Source: Phoronis australis (Eukaryota > Phoronida > Phoronidae). From it: 24,136 nt of DNA. The notes beneath the pieces were generated by a model. That model ran no database searches. It had not been told where the DNA came from and saw nothing but the letters and a program-made list of their open reading frames with translations. Position numbers and translations under genes: made by a program. Numbering within the stretch: the stretch's first letter is position 1; every line of letters begins with the position of its first letter. The stretch covers positions 506,290 through 530,425 of the forward strand of contig NMRA01000223.1 of assembly GCA_002633005.1 (NCBI GenBank). Direction: 5' to 3'. Positions 1 through 9,145 of this stretch are shown piece after piece.

Positions 1-250
1 TTTCCTGTTTTCCGTTGTATCTTTTGAGTTCCTTGGCAGATTTTCATGAAATTTGGCAAATAGATTTCTATTAAAGAGGTGATGAAGTTTTAGATGGATT
101 TGTCCTAATGTATGTATATCACCTAGTTACCATTTTTGATATTTTGAGTCTGTTTTTTGGAATCCGCCATGCTGTCAGCCACTGAAATCACTCTAAGGAT
201 CATTATGGAAGTTGGTGTATGGCTCTCAAAAAGTTTTGGTCGGCTTTGTG

Positions 251-267
251 GTGCCCCCTAGTGGCAG
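251..267 (-). promoter_or_regulatory. CTCF-like motif, unit 2
   Basis: The reverse complement reads CTGCCACTAGGGGGCAC, which fits the core consensus CCASYAGRKGGC at all twelve positions. Occupancy is inferred, since the motif is also simply part of the repeat unit. Confidence 0.5.
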
Positions 268-503
268 TGTTGCTTTTTGCATCCGCAACTGTTTCGGCTC
301 TGGCATAATCCCTTGCAGGATCTTTGTGTTGCAGATGATGACTTTTGGACACGTTTGACTAATATTGCGCCTCCTAGTAGAAATTCTAGCTTTTTACGTT
401 TCTTTGGAGAGTTCCTGAATGGATTTTTCTAAAATTTGGCAAATTGGTTTGTATTAAAGAGACGACAACACTTTTCCATTTTTCGATGGTTTTCTCTTAT
501 TGT

Positions 504-520
504 GCGCCACCTAGTGGCCA
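504..520 (-). promoter_or_regulatory. CTCF-like motif, unit 4
   Basis: The reverse complement reads TGGCCACTAGGTGGCGC. This is a full match to CCASYAGRKGGC with favourable flanks, and the best site in the array. Confidence 0.55.
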
Positions 521-635
521 TTTTATTTCTTCCATTTTTGGCACCTGCCTCTCTATCTGCCCATGATTATGATTATCATCTATGTTTCTTCTAGGAAGAG
601 CTGACATTAATTTTTGGACGGATGTGTCTGCTGTG

Positions 636-652
636 GTGCCCTCTGGTGGCAA
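636..652 (-). promoter_or_regulatory. CTCF-like motif, unit 5
   Basis: The reverse complement reads TTGCCACCAGAGGGCAC, a full match to the twelve-base core consensus. Confidence 0.5.
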
Positions 653-902
653 TTTTGTTTTTTTTTGCCCGCGGTTCAAGATTAAATAACTTTTTGGTCC
701 ATGTTGATGAAATTCTACTGTACTGTTTTTGTTGTGAAGAGTACAAATGATATAGATGTTGGGTTAAATCTGCTTCTATCAATTTTGTTTTTCTTTGCTT
801 TTGTTTTGATGTCCATCCAGGATGTTTCTGAAATTTGGCAAATTTGGCAAATAAGTAACTATCATATAGATGGCAGCATGAGCTTTTGACCTACATGTAC
901 AT

Positions 903-920
903 TGCACCCCCTAGTGGCAT
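903..920 (-). promoter_or_regulatory. Near-consensus CTCF-like motif, unit 7
   Basis: The reverse complement reads ATGCCACTAGGGGGTGCA, with one mismatch (final C to T) to the core. Weaker relatives lie at 117-133, 367-382 and 1014-1030. Confidence 0.35.
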
Positions 921-1040
921 TTTCGTTGTTTTGTTTAAGTTTTTTCTGCCTAAAAATCATGGTGAAAGGTGGCAGGTGTGTCCCTATTAAGGAGAGCATT
1001 GGTGACTTGTTTTGCACCCCCTGGTTGGCATGTTAAAAAT

Positions 1041-3809
1041 AATGACCATCCCCTGTGTGTTTGCTGGTCTTGTTTGAAATCATTCTGCGAAGTCATCTAA
1101 TGGTAGACTACTGTCTTTGCTATAGAAGTTATATTGTGCAATTAATGTTTTTGTAAGGTAAATATGGGTGCATTTTTGTATTTGATATTTGAAAAATATT
1201 TCTGGTGCTATTTGAAATGAGATGACATTTGAAAAAGAACGCTAGAGAACTGGCTTCAGTTGTAATAAAAGTAGATCTGTTTCTTGTCTCGAACTTTTCC
1301 TCCTCTCCCAGTTTTTTCAAGTGCTGCTCAACCCTACCATTTTCAATATTTCTGCAGTGGAAGTAATCATTTTACTTTCTTTCAACTTGACAGTTATGTA
1401 TACTTTAATTAGCCTTTTTGTGTCATTAGTATAAAATTGTGTTATACTGTTGAACTGGGGGAAGTGTTTCCTTGGTAACTGGTGACTTATTTCTTAATTT
1501 TGATGCACTTTTTGATTTATACATTTGTTTTATATATTAGTTGTCCAAAGGTTTATTTTTGTCATTTTGCAGTAATATTGTCATGTTTCCCTTTGCTATA
1601 CAAAGTGATGAACTCAGTTTAATATTTCATGACTTCAGCTCTGACTGTTTTTCCAGCCTTTAGCATTAAAAACGCTTTTGCAGTATATTGCAAAGCCATT
1701 AAATGACTTGAGTGTTTTTCGATTTGATTTCCTGTGAGGTTTCTTTTTATTAAATGGGTGCTGAAACTTTTGCCTTATCAATTCTAAGCTCATTATAAAG
1801 GCAATATAAGTGGTCTTTTGTTTTTTGTGACGAAACATATTCTAATGTCACAGCATTATTTTTTCCATTTAATGTTGATTAATAGAAATGTAATTGTCAT
1901 TAAATGCTGCCAATATTTCGTTATTTTCTGATTTTTGTGTTCAGTAATGCTTAGAGTTGCAATTGTCATATATATATACATATCTATTTTTGATAAGGTT
2001 ATTTACTATAATAAATTATTATTTGCATTTCTGTCAAAACCCTAGTTGTTACTATTTGATTACCATTGCCCTAGGGGGTACACCATCTGCCTGTTGATGA
2101 GGGTGTCCTGCTGAAGATAAATAATTCATATGCTGCTGTTTCTGTGGATGAAACTTCCCCCTAGTGTAAGATAATGTTACCCATAAAATGACCCTGGCGT
2201 ATCATCTGTCCACCAGTTGCCTGGACTATCTTTTTGGCTGCAAGTTCCCAGACACTCCGACAAATGGCATTTTTTCTCCCGGGTTCGTTGGTGGATGTAT
2301 TTGTTGGGTATAAATAAAAACTTAACAACGCTGGCCCTGTTGCCTTTGTATCATAGTGTGTGCATGTACATGTATGCGCATGACGCTGACTGAAGCTGCA
2401 GCTATATCCGGGTTTTCTTGGACATGCTGTTATATACGTATCTTTATTGCACACGCCTGAGACCTCTTTAATAGTCAAAGTAGAGATAACTTCGAATAAC
2501 TGCTAGCCACTTATGGGTTGAGATCAGGCTGCGCAAGCTAGTTGGCTTGTCATTTTGTTTGCTGATCGTGGTCTTTGATGAATAGACGGTATTTCAGTAT
2601 TTTTTGCAAAACCAGAAATCACATCCGAGCAAGGAGCAAGTTGAAACCAAGTTCACAGCTGTGAGTAGTCCAAATCTAAAGTTTGTTTCTTGGATGGAAC
2701 GCTTCAACTGAATACTAAAAATGAACAAAAACGACGTACAAAGATACTTTTGAGCTACTTTTTCGCGTTCACACTTTGGCATAGGCCGGCGCGTGGACCG
2801 AACAAAATACTTCGCATGTTGGCGTAGCCTTCGGTGCTACGAACGCACGTCTCACCACTCGTATGCACTGATCAGACGAATAAGGGGAGACACGTGACTT
2901 GTAGGTTATCCTTGCAGTTTTTATGGCTATGGACATGACCAATAATGAGCCTTTCAATAAATTGAAGATCTTGGGTTTTCGGAAGGGTGGCATTACTTAG
3001 GCCATTTTATTGCAGTCTCCAATAAGTCACCCACAAACATAATTCTATTGAATGCAAATTCAGTTGAAGCAAGTTATTTTTATTTTTTGAATTAAAGGAA
3101 AACTTTTTCTGAATGTGTGGTATTAAACACCCTTGAAATAGATGTGCGCTCAGCTCATCGGTTGAACTCCGTCAAAACGTTGTGTGCTGAAAATGTGACG
3201 GACAGTGAGCGACATAATGGTGGCCACGTTGGTCGAACATGACGATCATAGATCCCCGAGGGGGTTCAGAGTCCTGCCGAGTAACCTAGTATCTTAATAG
3301 ACATATCAAAAGCGCCCCCGGCCGAGCATCGTCGAGAGATTTCGTTACTTCATTTTGCTACCGATAATGCACAAATGTAGACTTGTCATTGTCATCACAG
3401 AATATCCTTTGATTGGCCTTGAGAAACTGGTGTGGGTAATTCGAACGGTTGGCGTCGGACCATTTGGGATTTACCACTGTAAGGTAGCCAACGAAAACAA
3501 TCGTTCTCGTTATTTCCTGAACTATTAATATCCATCCCAGAAAACAACTGAGTGCAAGAGTCACAATCTGTTCTCTTCAGGCTGCGAAAATTGCGTCATT
3601 TGACGTAATTGTAGCAGCTCTGTCGTAAGTCACTTCCTAAAAAAGACCCATACAGTATGTTTCGTCATAAGTTCTGCGCATTTAGCCATCAAAAGCAACA
3701 CCACGGCCGCCTCCTTAGTACTTTTGTTCTTTGAATAGTAGAAATCGGTAAATCGTCTGGAATCCCCTGATGGCTATGTACTACATAGGCCTACCTTGGC
3801 AACCGATGG
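1041..3809. other. AT-rich non-coding DNA, no gene seen
   Basis: No open frame here resembles a known protein, and there is no convincing exon pair. A CCCCCTAGTGT fragment at about 2157-2167 may be an isolated relic of the left-hand repeat. A CRE-like pair, TTGCGTCATTTGACGTAA, lies at 3591-3608. Otherwise I see nothing. Confidence 0.5.
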
Positions 3810-3831
3810 TGGTTCGCCACGTGGCGAGCCA
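3810..3831. promoter_or_regulatory. 22-bp palindrome centred on an E-box
   Basis: The central 14 bases TCGCCACGTGGCGA form a perfect palindrome with CACGTG in the middle. Symmetry extends to 22 bp with one mismatched pair. CACGTG is bound by bHLH-zip dimers of the Myc/Max, USF and MITF/TFEB type. No promoter is recognisable beside it. Confidence 0.45.
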
Positions 3832-5396
3832 TAGTCTGACGAATGGGACGTCAGCATGCTCATTCAGAATGGTAGTGGCGTGGACTACTTGTTGTAGGTT
3901 ACAAAAGTCACATTTTTAGTCTTGAACGATTTCCAAAATTCAAAAGAAACTATTTAAATGTGCTACTTAACTTTCTTTCAAAATGAAATTTGAATAAATG
4001 CCATTGTCATCCTCAGTGTTTACATCCATGGTCGGTTTCTTTGAACCCGTCGAGTTGCCTATACTGAACTTGACCGATGGAGTGTGTCAGCGTAAGATTC
4101 TTTTCATGAGTTCTTTTCAATTAAGCCTCGAAATAATTTCACTGGATAAGGGATAGTAAGATGAGATCGATTTTATCATAGTAAGTGGCCTAAATCAAAA
4201 GTTTCTTTGAGGAGGCTCGGGTGCATTGGCAGTTTAATTAACTAGGACTCACATCGAGTGCATGAATGACTTGACCTCTTTAGTAAGTTGCAAGAATTAA
4301 CAATAAATAAATGTCTGACGATCCATTGCGTTTCTTTGTTATCTTCCCGCATTCTCTATTGATATTCGTTACCGATTCCCTTTTGCGAGTCACTCTGTGC
4401 AAATGATTTTTGGGATGTTTTTAAATTCTCCACGTAATTGGGAGGAGAATCTGAAGGACCCGCAGTTTGCAAGTGTGTAGGAGCGACTCTGAAATGAATA
4501 AAACCTAGTTTATAGATATTTTTGCATGTTGCGTAAATAAAACAATATAAAACACCTTCAAAATCACAGGTTGTTGTGCCGAAAGGAAAAGATGCAAAAA
4601 ATTACAAAACATACCTTTTATAAAAACAAAAAGCTAGAATCTCATTTTTTTCCAGCTGGAAGAAAGCGGTTGAAGTGTTAATGAATAATTTACTGATCCA
4701 TTTAGAAATTGCAGCAACATTAGGCCTTCTGTCTATTGCATGCTTATCGCGTGGGACCCGGACCAAAGGGGTTGTGTCTCAGCTGAATTTTGTATCAATA
4801 GTATAAAAGTTCTCTTTCTGAAGTCATTAATGCGTCAAGTGCTTTACATAGACCGACGTCGGCGGGTAAGCAACACGCTGAAGCAAGCTCACGCGAGTGA
4901 AAGCCGAGTGTGGTCGAGACCTTAGGTGGCATTAGTTTTTGAGACACCAAGTCACAGGAAGTTCCACCCCTCTACTCCGCAGGGTGTACAAAACCTGAAT
5001 ACATGAGCAATGTACCGGGCCAAAGAGTTAAAAAATCTTGCTCTGATTCTACAAGTACATAAAATCGTCAGTCAGCGCGTCATAACATCTGTATCTATGT
5101 AAGCCCTTATTTCTGCTTTTGTTTTATGCCAGCTATCTGTACACATTTCGCCTCGCTTTCTTGTACAGATTCTTGTTATTTTCATCACAAACTAGCGTCT
5201 CTGCTAATGTTTATTGTTTATACTTCGTATCCTATATAAAATATACTTTTTTCTATTTTATTTATCGACCTGAGAACGCATGCTCATAACACGCGGTGTG
5301 CCTAGCGAAGATGTAGCACCATCCCTTCAAAGATCCCATGGAAGCTTTTTTGGAAAATAAAGAATAAATAGCGCCCATGGGTACTTCTTGAGGAAC
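3832..5396. other. Non-coding DNA, no gene seen
   Basis: There is no supported gene. It contains a 10-bp palindrome CCGACGTCGG at 4853-4862 and otherwise unremarkable AT-rich sequence. Confidence 0.5.
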
Positions 5397-5429
5397 AAAA
5401 CGTGATTTAGAGAAATCACGTTTTTTTTT
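5397..5429 (+). repeat. Perfect 12-bp hairpin followed by a T-run
   Basis: The arms AAAACGTGATTT (5397-5408) and AAATCACGTTTT (5413-5424) are perfectly complementary around an AGAG loop. The T-run spans 5421-5429 (nine T). In shape it resembles an intrinsic or Pol III terminator, but no Pol III promoter is visible just upstream, so I treat it as a structural repeat. Confidence 0.6.
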
Positions 5430-5865
5430 CGAAACAGCGCTTACAGAGCGCTTTTTGGGAACAAAATAATAGTCGCCCAGGGTGCTTGATGGGAGATTGC
5501 CGGTATGAGGCCTAACAAAGCCTAGTAAACAGGGAGCTAGTGTCAACTTTTCCGAGGAGAAATGACTAGAAATTCGAAGACCGTTACCTTTTGACACTCC
5601 CACCGCCTTTCGTTCAAACAATTGAAGAGTGAACGAGTAAATAGTGTAGCGCAGTTCATGCAAGCATTTTTTGCATCGTGGGAATATCCGACGTCTTTTC
5701 CTTGACCGGTTTGTTTTCTAGTTGTTAACGGAAATTCACGTTTTGTTTCACCATGTATAATGCTCTTCACACGTGAATATCAGTAATGATCTTCCTTGTA
5801 ACTGGATTTTTCCGCAGAAATGAAAACAAAACGTGTTGCTGTCATAAACGGACACAACCGCAGCA

Positions 5866-6009
5866 TATAAGAGCGTAAAACAGATAGTCTCAGTTATAGA
5901 GCAAGCAGGCGTTCTTGTCGTTATTCGACTCGTCTAAATTGACGACATTCAGTTTTAAAATACTCTACCCAGTTTCAGTCGTCGCGTGAAAGAAACTTGA
6001 TCAGCGCCT
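5866..6009 (+). promoter_or_regulatory. Possible TATA/Inr core promoter with short untranslated leader
   Basis: TATAAG at 5866 is followed 24-26 bases later by TCAGTT (5890-5895), an initiator-like sequence. A GTGAGT donor-like sequence follows at 6010-6015, with no ATG between. This could be a promoter plus a non-coding first exon, but no downstream exon was identified, so it may be chance. Confidence 0.2.
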
Positions 6010-6014
6010 GTGAG

Positions 6015-6518
6015 TTAGCGCATATAAAAATTATTTAAGTATTAAATTATTTTATGTAAGCTATACTGCTTCGTCCTCATAATATTGTTTGGATTTTCGG
6101 GGCATTGACCCTCTTTGTTCTACGATTATTGGTTTAATTGTACCACGTGATCTCTTTGTCTCGTCGCACCCCTGGGCCATCGTCCACAATTCTCTCCAAA
6201 TTTCAGTTTGCACTCAATTTCTCTTTCCCTCCCTCCCTCGAACCAATTTTCCTTACTTCCCTGTTTATCCTTACCTTCCCCATGTCGCTGTCCCGGTGTT
6301 GCTGTTGTGCTTCCGCATATTATTACTTAGGTATACCTTCATTGCTGCTAGGCAGATTGTCACCCACCTTTACAGTTCAACATATTATGTAACTTTTGTA
6401 ATTACCGATATCTGTAGTAGTTTAGTTTATCGTAATACATATGACCTTTTATCTCGTCTACAGGTGTTGTTTCACTGTAAACTAGCTTCGGTATCGCTTC
6501 GCATTAGCGCATATAAAA
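6015..6518. mobile_element. Segment flanked by 15-bp direct repeats (possible insertion)
   Basis: TTAGCGCATATAAAA occurs identically at 6015-6029 and 6504-6518. The 474 bp between includes a pyrimidine-rich stretch (about 6190-6290). A 15-bp identical flank is the size expected of a target-site duplication left by LINE-driven retroposition. There is no poly-A or simple-repeat tail, no A/B-box and no recognisable protein, so the identity of any insertion is open. Confidence 0.3.
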
Positions 6519-7097
6519 CATAACGGTGAGAATGACAAACTACCATACACATCGAACGAATTGTCAGCCCTTCCCGAGCCCAGAGACCACTTCTACATTG
6601 AGCAATTGACAAAATGAGACCAATTTTTTAATGATAAGTAGCCTAAACCGCAACTCGTTTGGGTGAACTTGACGCTTATATGGATACGTAAGGGAGGTGA
6701 ACAAATTCAAGATAGTCGAATTCCTCTCAGGACACAATCAGCTCAGTGCTTTCACTAGGCCCACATGTAGTTCAGAATGTGAGAGCGATTATATGACAAG
6801 AAACCCTGTTGACTACTTAATTACGACCAGGCTTTGGTATTTTAAAAATCTATGAGAATTTTTATATCCCGATATTAATTTAGTCCTCTTGATCTTTGCT
6901 CAACTGGTAATTATGATAAAGATCATTGCCATATTTCATCTCGTTCAGTTTTAGTGAAACGTCATGAACTGAAGCTATGATTGACCAGAAATTAGAAAGA
7001 GACTTTCTCCTATACTGATTGGATTACACGATGTCGCTAATTGATCACGCACTGCCACCTGTGGCCGTGATGACAAGAAAATTGTGTCATAATTTAC
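6519..7097. other. Non-coding DNA, nothing seen
   Basis: No gene, RNA or repeat is recognised. Confidence 0.5.
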
Positions 7098-7325
7098 ATG
7101 CGCGCACACAGCCCGAAAATGGGGGGGCTCGAATTTCTTAGAATGTGGACCATTTACTAAAAAAATACGGGGTACGTTCAGGGCTACGAATTGTGCATTC
7201 GTTGAATTTTGGTAGCTCCTGTCTTTTTTAGTGGACTTTTGTCTCGTTTTCTCCTTTTTCGCAGTTTTGTTTCTCCGAGGCGGACTTTTTTGCCCACTTC
7301 GCCAAATGCAGGGTGTGCGCATGGG
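7098..7325 (+). repeat. Dispersed repeat, copy 1
   Basis: This segment matches the reverse complement of 16197-16410 over about 210 bp. Shared blocks include GGGGGGCTCGAATTTCT, AGTGGACTTTTGTCTCGTTT and CACTTCGCCAAATG. Copy 1 also has imperfect terminal inverted repeats, CATGCGCGCACAC at the left and GTGTGCGCATG at the right, suggesting a non-autonomous DNA element. Open frames in both copies translate to similar short peptides only because the DNA is related. I do not regard them as genes. Confidence 0.7.
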
Positions 7326-8676
7326 TTACATTTCGGTACCAATGAATGTGCGGGCAAGTTCAAAAGTGTTCATAAGTTTGAGGCAAAGCATGGAAAGTGA
7401 AGTGGTGAATGATCTCGTGTTCAGCAAGTTAGGTAATTAAAGTTTGAGGTTGCGCTTGGCGAGTAAGGCCAGTTGAATTTGCTACCGGCGATATACGAGG
7501 TCGCCTTGCACGAACCGTTGATCGCCAAATCGAACGGTACATTGAATCTTCTAGTTTATCAAGGCTCAAATCAGAAAGCCCTGGTGACGGGCTTCAAATT
7601 GACTGACACTTAAAAAGTTTAATTCTAATGTCTAGTTTCAAAATTTACGAAAAAGCAAACTTCAATGCAGAACCAAAACTTATTTTGAAAAGACGCTCTT
7701 TCATCGCAACTTCACATTTTCATTACAAGAATGCTTTAATATTACATTTTTGGATTTCTGGGGTACACTAAGCAATGGCCGCCGAAGCGGTATGACACGG
7801 AACTTCAAATATACATGTATATGTACACAGTGTGTTCCAAAACTCGTATTTCCTTTCACTTAAGTCTAATCTTACATGTAGTTGCATGTCTGATCAATTG
7901 CTTTTTAATGTATGATTATTCACTTTAAATTTGTGCTCAGAATTTTCGCATATCCTCGAAGAAGTTCACTGATTATCCCAAAAAATGAATCTTAAAGTGA
8001 AAGGAGTTAAGTTCCGTCCACACACAGAATTACCACAGAACAACATGTAGCATGTAAATACGGCGAGAAAAAAGAAGACCCCTGCGTATGAAGCCGCTGT
8101 TGATAATTACTTCCGCCTTGCGCTAGGTTTGAAAGTGGCGCAAGTTCCCCTAGAACATGTTACCCCGCCTCGATAAGGTGGAGTAAGATATCACAAGTGG
8201 GACAAATTGCACTAGTTTAAATAGCATCGTTCCAGGAATAACTTGTTCCAGGATAAGTCTACGGGTGGGCGGCACCCTCAGCAAAATGTTGACAGATACA
8301 GATTTCACGCTTGCGTGCTTTGAACGTTGCAAAGTCCATCTCGACGTCGCGCCAAAGTGGCTGATCCATTTTGTCTGCGTAGACACGAATACCAAATCAG
8401 GCTACAAATGAATATAATTATAATTGTGTGTGTATGTCGCTTGTCATTGAAGAAACGGATGACTTTGTTCTCATACAACACACTAAGATTGACGTCCCAA
8501 GCTTCAAAACCACTAGTACTGTTTCTGTCAAAGAAATCACAAAATTTCTAATAATTAGAGTAGAATACCCTAACTTTCCAAAATCAAATAACGCGACTCA
8601 GTCATATTTGGCGATGGTGACAGCGTGCAGAAATTATCAAATTCTGTTTTGTTCATTGAATAAGGAGTCATTCCTG
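7326..8676. other. Non-coding DNA, no gene seen
   Basis: No supported gene. ACATGTA-type words recur (about 7813, 7874, 8043), a common compositional feature of some marine invertebrate genomes. A CRE-like GACGTC lies near 8491. Confidence 0.4.
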
Positions 8677-8800
8677 CGACATGCTACGAATTAAAACTCG
8701 AAGCAAGAGGTGGACAATAAAAACGACACTAGAGTGTACCATGAAAACGACGTTTCAATATTTGTTTTCCACTTCTTGAATTTTAATTCGTAACATATCG
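8677..8800. mobile_element. 124-bp foldback (MITE-like) element
   Basis: The two ends are inverted repeats of about 45 bp with a perfect inner block, TACGAATTAAAA (8685-8696) against TTTTAATTCGTA (8781-8792). The arms continue outward to CGACATG and CATATCG with a few mismatches. It has no coding content and no clear target-site duplication. It lies about 250 bp upstream of the peptide-gene TATA box. Confidence 0.6.
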
Positions 8801-9047
8801 TTTAGAAAAATCTCCGTCAATTACATTTCTCTCTGCCTAAATGCACGGCCGCACTCAGTTTTGCATGCCCAATAAACCACAAACAGTTACGTTACATACA
8901 CGCCGATTGAACATGAAACCTGTCATTATTCATAATTTCGATCCTCGAGGAAACGTACACGTGTTCCCAGTAGCGTTGAGTTTCCGCCTTGAACGATAAA
9001 TAAACCCAACAAATTGTTCGCTGACTTCACACGGGCTGGCGCATTGC

Positions 9048-9055
9048 TATATAAG
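9048..9055 (+). promoter_or_regulatory. TATA box of the neuropeptide-like gene
   Basis: TATATAAG stands 88 bases before the start codon at 9136. Transcription is therefore expected to begin near 9078-9082, giving a leader of about 55 bases. A palindromic E-box, ACACGTGT, lies at 8957-8964, about 120 bases upstream of the predicted start site. A focused TATA promoter suits a cell-type-restricted gene. Confidence 0.6.
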
Positions 9056-9093
9056 ATGGGTGCGAACGCGCAGGAACGTTGTCCTGCAAGCGA

Positions 9094-9126
9094 ATGGTCA
9101 CGCAGTTAGCTGTATTTCAAAGTTAG
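9094..9126 (+). promoter_or_regulatory. Short upstream ORF in the predicted leader
   Basis: An ATG at 9094 opens a ten-codon frame (MVTQLAVFQS) that stops at 9124-9126, nine bases before the main start. If the transcript begins near 9080, this could dampen translation of the peptide precursor. Confidence 0.35.
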
Positions 9127-9135
9127 GAGACTGCA

Positions 9136-9145
9136 ATGGATTCGG
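9136..9145 (+). CDS. Neuropeptide precursor, coding exon 1 (MDS plus one base)
   Basis: ATG GAT TCG G is followed directly by the strong donor GTAAGT (9146). The start has G at -3 and G at +4, and a TATA box sits at the right distance upstream. The exon ends in phase 1, exactly what the acceptor at 13195-13196 needs to regenerate a Gly codon. No alternative initiator would give a signal peptide in frame with exon 2. Confidence 0.65.

Larger units (their letters stand above)
1..1040. repeat. Diverged tandem array of ~130-bp units in a ~390-bp higher-order repeat
   Basis: A recurring motif of the form G(C/T)(G/A)CCCCCTAGTGGCA recurs in the same orientation at about 117, 251, 367, 504, 636, 903 and 1014, with a decayed version near 770, so the spacing is about 110-137 bp. 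A second motif, AAATTTGGCAAAT, occurs only in every third unit, at about 49, 432 and 831. Second-of-three units (251 and 636) resemble each other more than their neighbours, for example in the TGGTGCCC start and T-rich tail. This is the signature of a higher-order repeat with three unit types. The array runs off the left edge and decays after about 1040. I found no coding potential. Confidence 0.75.

Noticed and set aside
1-1040. Regularly spaced repeats considered as a CRISPR array
   Set aside because: Units are diverged along their whole length, with no identical short repeats or unique spacers, and the genome is eukaryotic.
2161-2478. 105-codon open frame, - strand, Cys/His-rich stretch
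   Set aside because: The CTCTCTH-like stretch comes from a TG-rich run (about 2357-2381), not a zinc-finger pattern.
3358-3564. 68-codon open frame, - strand, with signal-like hydrophobic N-terminus
   Set aside because: The hydrophobic start is the only feature. There are no cleavage sites, cysteine pattern or promoter.
5262-5663. 133-codon open frame, - strand, with KKR-like sites
   Set aside because: Considered as a second peptide precursor, but it has no signal peptide and no clear promoter or splice sites. The internal similarity comes from a diverged DNA repeat.
6089-6523. 144-codon open frame, + strand
   Set aside because: No family resemblance, low-complexity hydrophobic/Tyr/Ser composition from pyrimidine-rich DNA, and a length that can arise by chance in a window this size.
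7209-7440. Short open frames resembling a - strand frame at 16072-16293
   Set aside because: The similarity reflects two copies of one dispersed DNA repeat, with no evidence of coding.
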